From contig JALOPI010000015.1 of the NCBI GenBank assembly GCA_025453975.1, positions 18,230-82,229 on the forward strand: a stretch of DNA of 64,000 nucleotides, in the 5' to 3' direction. The notes below the pieces were generated by a model that saw only the letters and a program-made list of their open reading frames with translations, was not told the origin of the DNA and ran no database searches. The stretch is from Syntrophobacteraceae bacterium. GTDB lineage: Bacteria; Desulfobacterota; Syntrophobacteria; Syntrophobacterales; Syntrophobacteraceae. The position numbers and the translations under genes were made by a program. Positions 25,390 to 33,200 of this stretch are shown piece after piece (the first letter of the stretch is position 1; every line of letters starts with the position of its first letter).

Positions 25390-27141
25390 TCAGGGAGCGG
25401 ACACGTCGATCCATCCGCCGGCAGGCGCAAACGCTTTCCGTTCCAGGTCGACGGCCACGATGTAAGCTCCCAGGGCGCCGATGCGTCGATTGGGGCCGAA
25501 AGACAGCTCGGGAACCAGGCCGGTCTTGAACTGCCGGATCTCGCGCAGGGACGCCAGGAACCGCTGCCGACTGAGATCCCTCCCCGCCTTCTTGAGGCCC
25601 TCCACCAGGACCCTCGCGGCCACCAGGGCACACATCTGGGCGGTGGGATGATTCACGGAAATGTTGCCGCGGTCAAGCAGACTTTGAAATTCGGCCCGGC
25701 CCTCGGACGTCTGATCCGAGGGGAGCGTCGGATAGGAAGCGTAAACCCGCCCCTGGAAGCTCGACGGCAGGCTCATCAAGTCCTGTCGAACGCTGCCGCT
25801 CGTCAGGAAAACATAGGGAGCCCACGTCAGCGGCTCAGCCGCATCCAAAAGGGACTTCAAGCCACCGGGCTCCAGAACGAATAGAGCCTCGACCCCCAGC
25901 TCCTTGAGCCTAGACGCCGCGAGCCCAGCTTCGGACGAGCCGACCGGCGAGTCGACCCCACCCGTCCACGTCCAGCCGTGGTTTTGGCAAAGCTCCTCCA
26001 TCGCCCGGTCCAGCTCCTCCCGTCGGTCTGGTCCCGCCGGGCCGAGGAGAGCCACACGCGGACGTTTCACCCTGAGCTTCTGGTCGGCGAAAAGGCACAG
26101 TGCACTCACCTCCTCGCGCCAGCCGGACAGGAGGCGAAAGGTGTATTCGTTCAGCAGCGACGGATCCATCGATAATGGCGTGAATGGGATGAGCAAAGGG
26201 ACTCTCCTGGTCTCCGCCAGCTCGGCCACCTCCGTTTCCGCGCCTGCCAGGACAGCGCCCAGGACAGCGAACACGTCCTGCTCCAGAAGCCGCCTGGCAC
26301 CATCGAGACCCGATTCACGCGGGTTGTCGAAAGTGATCCGGATCAGCTCCAGTTTGCGGTGGTACACACCGCCCCAGGAGTTGACCTCGTCCAAGTAGGC
26401 GATCATCACCTCGGCCATGGACTGAGCGATGGAGCCGGCAGGACCACGGGCGGGCTCGACAATCCCGATCCGGAGGGATCCCTGGCCTATGCCGGGGTCC
26501 AGGTCAGCCCTCAGCTTTTTCATGTACGCGACGAGATCGTTGATGTCCTCGGCCGACATGCTGTAAGTCGGCATGGACGGATCCAGTCGGTTTCCCGCGG
26601 GATCGACGCCGGTCAGAATGGCCCGTTTGAGGGAAGCCTCGGTGAACGCCGGGTGGCTTCTGCCCCTCAGATGAGCGTGACCGTACCGCTTCATGAGGTG
26701 ATCCCAGGTGACATCCGAGGGAATGACACCAGCCTCGGGCCGCCCCAGACCGTCGGCACCGTGGCAGCTGACGCATGTCGCCGCCGAGCCCGGAAGCACC
26801 ACCGGCGGCTGTCCGATATAAGCCTTGATCTCCCCCCCACCCGGGCTAGCTCCCTCGAAATAGATCTGCCTTCCCCGCCTCTCCTGGTCATCCAGATTCT
26901 GATGGCTCCAAGGCCAGAAGTGGACCCCCGCCGCCAGGAGAATGAGGCCCGCAAGGGCCACGGCCCAACACACCCACCTGCCGGCGTGTGAGCTCGCGCC
27001 CCGGGGCTCCGCGGGCTTGGGGCGGCCGTCCGCCCCTTCACCTCCTGGCTCCCGCCGGGGAGGAGCCGCCTGAGGCCCAGGTGATTTCATTCCAGATTCG
27101 GGGGAGGAATGCTCGGAATTCCAAGGGGGGATTCTGGTCAT
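25390..27141 (-). CDS. Cytochrome c fused to branched-chain amino-acid-type solute-binding protein
   Basis: 583 aa. Residues 1-55 are a Pro/Gly-rich tail, 56-78 a membrane anchor (WVCWAVALAGLILLAAGVHFWPW), and about 85-205 a mono-heme cytochrome c with CVSCH at 123-127 and a Met (MPTYSM) as probable sixth ligand. From about 212 to the end is a type I periplasmic-binding fold of the LivJ family (RIGIVEPARGPAGSIAQSMAEVM...LELIRITFDNPRE...LLEQDVFAVLGAVLAG). Membrane-anchored and periplasmic. Fusion of heme and ligand-binding domains suggests redox state and ligand binding are linked, or the SBP is a structural module; unproven. No transporter permease genes are adjacent. Confidence 0.85.
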   Translation of the reverse strand: MTRIPPWNSEHSSPESGMKSPGPQAAPPRREPGGEGADGRPKPAEPRGASSHAGRWVCWAVALAGLILLAAGVHFWPWSHQNLDDQERRGRQIYFEGASPGGGEIKAYIGQPPVVLPGSAATCVSCHGADGLGRPEAGVIPSDVTWDHLMKRYGHAHLRGRSHPAFTEASLKRAILTGVDPAGNRLDPSMPTYSMSAEDINDLVAYMKKLRADLDPGIGQGSLRIGIVEPARGPAGSIAQSMAEVMIAYLDEVNSWGGVYHRKLELIRITFDNPRESGLDGARRLLEQDVFAVLGAVLAGAETEVAELAETRRVPLLIPFTPLSMDPSLLNEYTFRLLSGWREEVSALCLFADQKLRVKRPRVALLGPAGPDRREELDRAMEELCQNHGWTWTGGVDSPVGSSEAGLAASRLKELGVEALFVLEPGGLKSLLDAAEPLTWAPYVFLTSGSVRQDLMSLPSSFQGRVYASYPTLPSDQTSEGRAEFQSLLDRGNISVNHPTAQMCALVAARVLVEGLKKAGRDLSRQRFLASLREIRQFKTGLVPELSFGPNRRIGALGAYIVAVDLERKAFAPAGGWIDVSAP

Positions 27142-27296
27142 TTCAGGACTTCATGCTCGATGCCTTCGTATCGGGGCCCATCCGCCCCGTGCCGTCGACT
27201 CGAAGTCAGGCGCCGACCCCTTCCCTCGATTCCCGGACAAGGGGGCTCACGAAATCTCGCTGGAATAGCGGCAGCGACCGGCAAAGGGGCACCGGA

Positions 27297-27926
27297 TCAG
27301 GGGCTTTTCCCCCGGGCGGCCGTGAGCTCGTCCATGAGGGCCAGCAGCTCCTCCGGTCGAGGAAACCCATTGAAGCGCCTCCACATCCCCGTTCTGCCGT
27401 CCCCCACCAGAGCCATGGGCGGGTGCTGCTCGAAATCCGGAAAGTAGGCGTCCAGCCCCTTGAGGACCTGAACCACGTTCTGCTTCTCTCCGGTGAGGTA
27501 AAACCAGCCCGGTCGAGCCCCGTGCTTCTGGGCCTCTCGCTTCATGCGGGCGGGGATGTCCGTCGTGGGGTTGAGGGAGAGGCTGATCATGACGACCTCC
27601 CGGCCCATGCGCTCCCCCAGGAGGTTCTGGAGCTGGCCAAAAATCGAGCTGAAAATGGGACAGATGGTGGTGCAGGTGGTGTAAATGAAGGTGATGGCCA
27701 CCAGTCTGTCGCCGATGACGTCGCTCTTGAACCTGACGCGCCTGCCGTCCTGGGTCAGAAGCTCCAGATCATGAAGCTCGATTTGGACATCCATGGATTG
27801 GCCGGGCTCCTCACCCCCCGAGGTGACGCGCGATTGCGACGTCTCCAGCGCATTCACCGCCGCGGGAGGAACGACGGAGATGAATGCGAAAAACAGCATG
27901 CTCAGCCATGCGGGAGGTGCCTTCAT
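27297..27926 (-). CDS. SCO1/SenC-family copper chaperone
   Basis: 209 aa with an N-terminal signal peptide or anchor. A thioredoxin-like fold carries the copper motif CTTIC (Cys85, Cys89) and the distal His of EQHPPM (His168), all three copper ligands of Sco1. Sco proteins load copper into cytochrome oxidase CuA or, by analogy, other periplasmic copper enzymes; none of the CuA oxidase genes is here, so the multicopper oxidase encoded in the same block is the obvious client (inference). Starts 25 bp after the YVTN gene ends. Confidence 0.9.
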   Translation of the reverse strand: MKAPPAWLSMLFFAFISVVPPAAVNALETSQSRVTSGGEEPGQSMDVQIELHDLELLTQDGRRVRFKSDVIGDRLVAITFIYTTCTTICPIFSSIFGQLQNLLGERMGREVVMISLSLNPTTDIPARMKREAQKHGARPGWFYLTGEKQNVVQVLKGLDAYFPDFEQHPPMALVGDGRTGMWRRFNGFPRPEELLALMDELTAARGKSP

Positions 27927-27951
27927 GGGTCCACCCTCGAAAAAGATCGCT

Positions 27952-30009
27952 CTAATCGGTCGCCTTCTCCCGCGTCCGCGCAGGTGGTCCTGCTTCCCCG
28001 CCGGACTTGTCGGTGACGCTCAGGGTCAGGAAGGGGAGATCGCCCGATTTCACCCCGGCGGAAGGGCACACCACGTAGACATAGTGGGTTCCGGACCGCC
28101 CGGTAGAGAGTGCTGCCTCGTAAATTCCATCCGCGGCATGTCGGACCGGAGCCGATTCACGGTAGCCCCCCGGCGCAACAAAATAGGTGATATAGACATC
28201 CTTCAGGTCATCCCGGGGCCTTTGGGTCCTGGGATCCGTAAGCCGAAAACGAATCAGGACGCTTTCACCCACCCTCGCCGTCCTTCTCTCGTTCAGATAA
28301 TTCACCGTGAGGGGAGGTCCCTTGTACTCCAGCAGGGGATTGGGCCGGGCCGTCAGCTCAAAGCAATGCACAATCCTGGGAGAGTCCAGCAGGAAAGCCA
28401 GATCATAGCTGCCCGCCTCGGGGATACGCACCGTGGAAGCGTACAGACCAGGCTCGATTTCCTTGATGGAGCGGTCCACCACCTGGACGGCCACGGGCAT
28501 GTGCCCATAATTCTGAAAGTTTCCCATGGGGGTGTTCATACCCTCCATGTAGTAATAGACGGTAACATCCGCCGGACTGACCACCAGGGCCGAAGCTTCC
28601 CCAGGGGCCTCGACGATGGCGTCGGCAAGACTGATCTCCCTGGCTTTCTCCGGTGCCGTCTGACCCGCTGGAAAGCTCACGACGGGCGGGGCCTCCGCCT
28701 TACCCAGCTCTGAAAGGTCAATCATGCTCACCCGCTCGGTCCCCCTGGACCGAACGTACGCGAAGCTCCTGCTGAACGTCACCTGGTAGGGCTCTTTTCC
28801 CACCGCCAAGGTATGGACAACGCGGTTGGTGGAGGGATCGATGACCAGGGCCACGTTCTCCCTGGAGTTGACCACGACCGCCCACCGGCCATCCTGGGAG
28901 AACCGCACTGCCCCCAGACCCGGCTTCGTCTGAATAGTCGCCAGAACCTTGAAGGAGCGTCCATCCAGCACGGTGATCACGCCCTTCTCGCCGTCGGCCA
29001 CATACAGGGCCTTGCTGAGCTTGGAGAACGCCATGGAGATGGGCAGCGGCCCTGTTTTGATGTCCTTCACCCTGCCGAGCCTCTGGGTGTCGATCACTGT
29101 CACGGTACCGTCTTCCCGGTTGCTCACGAAGGCATGCAGGCTATCCTCGGAGAACGCGATCTCGTGGTGGCCGCGACCCGTCGGAAGATGCTTCACGGCA
29201 GTCAGCTTGTCCGCGTCGATCACCGTGACACCGCTTTCCGACGCCGTGCTGGCGTCGTTGCCCACCCACAGGTACTTTCCATCGGGCTGCAGGGCGACAC
29301 GGACAGGATCCCTGCCCGCGCTCACATTGCGCAGAACCTTGAACGTCTCCGTGTCCACCACCGCGACCTCGCTGGACCGGGGCATGGTAACGAAGAGTCG
29401 GGTCTCGTCCCTGCTCTTGGCCCAGTCTGCGGCGGGCTGATTCAGATTGATCTGGGCGTAGAGCTTGGTGATGCCGGTGATCCCCGTGATGGGATCGATG
29501 ACCGAGATGGTGGCGTCACGGTTCATCACCAGAATGAAATAGCTGTTGAGATCCATGGTGGGGCGAATTCCCAGGGATCCCTGCAAATAGAGCGCAATCC
29601 TCTCCTTGCAGCCGAGATCCAGGGCCTTCTTCCCATCCCAGCTCCGGCTGTAGTCCATCCAGGCGCCCGGAAACCGTCCCTGAAGCGGCGCGCCCGTCCC
29701 GGTATCCGTGATGCGAAAGGTCAAATCCACGTAGTCTCCGGCGGAAATCTCATCTTCGGTCATGGATCGACCGGTCGAAGGCCTGGCCGAAAACTCCACC
29801 TCCAGCCCCTCACGGGCGATGCGATCCCGGACCGGTCCGGCCTTGACGACAGCCTGGCTGGAATCCTTCGCACCGGGCGCCATGGAAGGCGGAGGGGCAT
29901 CCGACGCCGTTGACGCGTCCCCGCCACCCGCGCCGGGCACCATCAGGCAAAGCGGGATCAGGGTGCCCAGGAGCACCATGGCAAGCATCTTTGAGACTCT
30001 GGTTTTCAC
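27952..30009 (-). CDS. YVTN-type beta-propeller protein
   Basis: 685 aa with a signal peptide (MLAMVLLGTLIPLCLMVPGAGGG). The middle has about seven propeller-type repeats ending in KVLRNVSAGRDPVRVALQPDG-, TVIDADKLTAVKHLPTGRGHH- and GVITVLDGRSFKVLATIQTK-type strands, as in YVTN, NHL and cytochrome-cd1-like folds. A C-terminal Ig-like beta domain follows. There is no heme c motif and no obvious heme d1 site, so it is probably a protein-binding or metal-binding scaffold. Lies between SCO and the multicopper oxidase. Confidence 0.8.
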   Translation of the reverse strand: MKTRVSKMLAMVLLGTLIPLCLMVPGAGGGDASTASDAPPPSMAPGAKDSSQAVVKAGPVRDRIAREGLEVEFSARPSTGRSMTEDEISAGDYVDLTFRITDTGTGAPLQGRFPGAWMDYSRSWDGKKALDLGCKERIALYLQGSLGIRPTMDLNSYFILVMNRDATISVIDPITGITGITKLYAQINLNQPAADWAKSRDETRLFVTMPRSSEVAVVDTETFKVLRNVSAGRDPVRVALQPDGKYLWVGNDASTASESGVTVIDADKLTAVKHLPTGRGHHEIAFSEDSLHAFVSNREDGTVTVIDTQRLGRVKDIKTGPLPISMAFSKLSKALYVADGEKGVITVLDGRSFKVLATIQTKPGLGAVRFSQDGRWAVVVNSRENVALVIDPSTNRVVHTLAVGKEPYQVTFSRSFAYVRSRGTERVSMIDLSELGKAEAPPVVSFPAGQTAPEKAREISLADAIVEAPGEASALVVSPADVTVYYYMEGMNTPMGNFQNYGHMPVAVQVVDRSIKEIEPGLYASTVRIPEAGSYDLAFLLDSPRIVHCFELTARPNPLLEYKGPPLTVNYLNERRTARVGESVLIRFRLTDPRTQRPRDDLKDVYITYFVAPGGYRESAPVRHAADGIYEAALSTGRSGTHYVYVVCPSAGVKSGDLPFLTLSVTDKSGGEAGPPARTREKATD

Positions 30010-30237
30010 GAGGCGCGAACCTCCCTGCGTTAGGGATTCATTCGTCAGTCGACGCGGTTCATACTATCAGATTCGCCGTCCCCCTCAAAGGGGGACCGTG
30101 CCGGACAGGGCTGCCCCGACGCACGGGGCACTCCGGTCGCTTCACGGACGCCCCCGCCCAAAAAAAGGAATGGCAGGTGCCGCCACCAAGGAGGCCGCAC
30201 CCGCCAGAAGCTCACGAGAACCCGTCGATGTGCATGA

Positions 30238-33200
30238 TCACTGAACCCGCACAATGCCCCACAGTCCGTCCGTGTTGCCAAAAGAGGCATGGTCACGGAA
30301 GAGGTAGTCGCCCACCACCTTCCTGGCCCCTCCAGCGCTGTCCAGCACCACATCGTAGTGGGCTCCCGGGTTCACGTTCTCCTGGTGACCCAGGTAGAAG
30401 CCATGGGGGTTCTTCCCGATGGTCTGAGAGGGAACCGTCCCTGCCAGGTAAGGATCCCGCTGCCATATGTGGCCATGAAGGTTGAAAGTCGTACCACGCC
30501 CCACGCCGGTCGGCTCGAGGAGCCGCATGCGAAAGGCCTGCCCCGCCGCGACCGTGAAGACCGGCGTGGCGGGATCCTGGCCACCGGCAAGGATGTTGCT
30601 GTAAAGCTCATGGGCATTGCCAACCCCACCCAGCCCTCCTGGCGCATTCCCGAATGGGGCGTTGGGGGGCAGTCCGAAGCGGTACCACACTGGCTCGGTG
30701 GCGTAGTTGATGGCCTTCTGTCCGGCATCCACGCTATCCTCGGGGATCGTCCCTCCTTCGGCCGCGATGTTCTCGACGGCCGTTCCATCCTTGTAGCGAA
30801 GATTCAGACCCTTCTGGAAGATGACCGCGAAGTCACGGAACGTCTTGAGCCCCGACTTGACCGTGGCCGCCGATCTCTTGTTGGCATCCTCGGTCCAGGT
30901 GCTGCCCTTGGGCTCGATGATGAGCGCGCCCACCAGCCCTTTCTGCCCCTGCTTGATCTTATCCGCCGGCATCAGACTCGCCGCGCCGAATTCCACGGGG
31001 GTGGCCTTGAGCCGAGCGGTGAGCGGTCCGGTCCGGACCTTCTCGAGGTGCCCCGCATACCAGGTGTACTGTCTGATCCTGTTGAGGGCGATCCCCGTTG
31101 GCGCAGCCAGCTGGGTGCCCAGCAGAGGGTTGTTGATCCCCACATTGGTCCCGTCGGCCATGGTGACGTCATACTCCACCAGCTGGGGGTGGAGCCCCAC
31201 ATGGCTGGAAGGCCGGATCAGATTGTTGTTGAAGCTCGTCACCCCCTGAGGGCCGTTGCGGTCCCGGGTGACCATCGCCAGCAGCGTATTGTACCCACCC
31301 AGATCGGGGGCCACACTGGGCAGCCGGTTGCGCAGCGTCACCCGGATGCAATCGCCCGCGGCCGCGCGCAGCGTCAGGGGCTCCAGGGGCACACCGCCCT
31401 TGATCTTGACCGGACAGTTGGGATTCCTCACTCCGCCCGCCGCGCAGGCCGTGGCATCCGCGGCGGTCACGGGAGCCGCAGTCAGGTCGTCCGTCTTGAG
31501 ATAGAGCATGGCCGTGGGATCGTGAAGGGGTCCCTGGAACTGGGCCACGGTGTCGCGCGGGTTGTAGATCAGGGTGCCACCGTTGGGATTCAACGGCCCT
31601 CCCTCGTTGTCCCCCGTGCCGTCTCCATCGCTGTCACGACCCCCATTGGCCGGTATGGTGACACCCGCCGGTCTCGGCAGCACCTGGTTGGCCAGCACGG
31701 CCGAGATGTCGTACGAGCGCTCCGGAGCATTAGCGGGACAGACACCGTATTTGAACTCGTTTCGGTTCTCGATGAACTGCAGGAATCGCACATTGTTGCT
31801 GGACAGCTCCTTCAGGTCCGTGCGCGGAAGCTTGTAATCACGCAGCACACCCCATACACCGCTCCACCAGCCGTCCTGACTCGCGTCCATGGAATAGGCA
31901 TAATCCGCGGTGGGGAACAACTGATTCATGTCGGCATTGACCGGGGAGCTGAGGGTAAATTGCTCCGAAATCCCATCGGTCTGAGCGTTGCGCCAGCCTG
32001 AATTGGGAGCGGAGCCGTGGCCCGAGCCGCCCTGGAGCCATTTCATACCGTGGACCGTGGCACTGTGCTCATGCTCCGTGGCTCCAGACTGGATCTTGAT
32101 CTTGACCAGGTCTCCAGAATAAGCCCTCATTTTGGGAGTGAAGGGATCACCGGGGCGCTGGTCCCTGGTCAGGGCCGGATAAGGCGTGCTGCCCAGGGCG
32201 GTGTTGAGCGCCGCGATCTTTCGGTCGGTTCGCGTTTGAAGGGCGAAGGAGAGATCTCCAGCCAGTCCGGATGCCTGGGTACCGGGCTTGCCGTCGGGGC
32301 CGAGCCTGGCCGGATCGAAAACCCGCTGCCCCACCGGCTCGTTGCGATAGTTGACCACCAGCATCCCCACGTCGTCGGCCGAAATGGCTTCGGGACAGGG
32401 CCGCGGCACCCCCCCCGGGCAGGAGGGCGGGAAGCGCACGATGTCGGGAAGCCCGGCCTGCTGGCGGAAAGACGGGTTGATGGCCTTGCGGAACGAGCCA
32501 GGATCGGGATTGGCCACGCTGAGAATGCCCGGGGCCCCCTTCTCGTAGGCATGCTGGAAGTCTCCGAACTCGAAATAGAACTCGCGGAACGAGTCGGCGG
32601 ATGCCGGCAGACCCGGTCCTCCCGCCGCCGCGGGCTCGATGATGGCCTGCCAGCTGGTGGGGCCGCCGTCGCTTCGTCCCGAAGCGAGCAGGGCGCCGGT
32701 TTCGTTGTGCTTCCAGACGGACCGGGCGGGCTCCGTCAGCACCGTACCGTAAAGCCCGACCTGCTGGTGCGTCGACGGGCCATAATGGTCATGGGTGAAG
32801 ATGATGCCCAGCCCGCGATCCTCCAACTCGGTGTTGACCACGGGATCGGAAAACCAGCGCTGAATGGTGACTCGGCCTCCCAATTCCCCAAATCGCGGGT
32901 GCGGCGCCGCCGCCAGCTCGGTCAGCCCTCCATCGCTCCCGTCGGGCTTGGGGAGGGTGGCGACTTTTCGCTTCGTCGGATCCGCGTTGAAGGCGTTGAT
33001 GGCCTCGATGCGCTCGATGACGGATCCCGGCGAAAGGGTCCCATCCTCGTAATTCCACCCGTTGGCGGCGCCGTCGGCCGTGGTCAGGTCCCACTTGGGC
33101 AGATGAATGTGCTGGCCGATGATGTCGGTGGGGGTTCTCACCTGGAAATCATCCAGCTGGTACTCGTTGGGCACCAGGTTGGAGTGATAGTACTGGGTAC

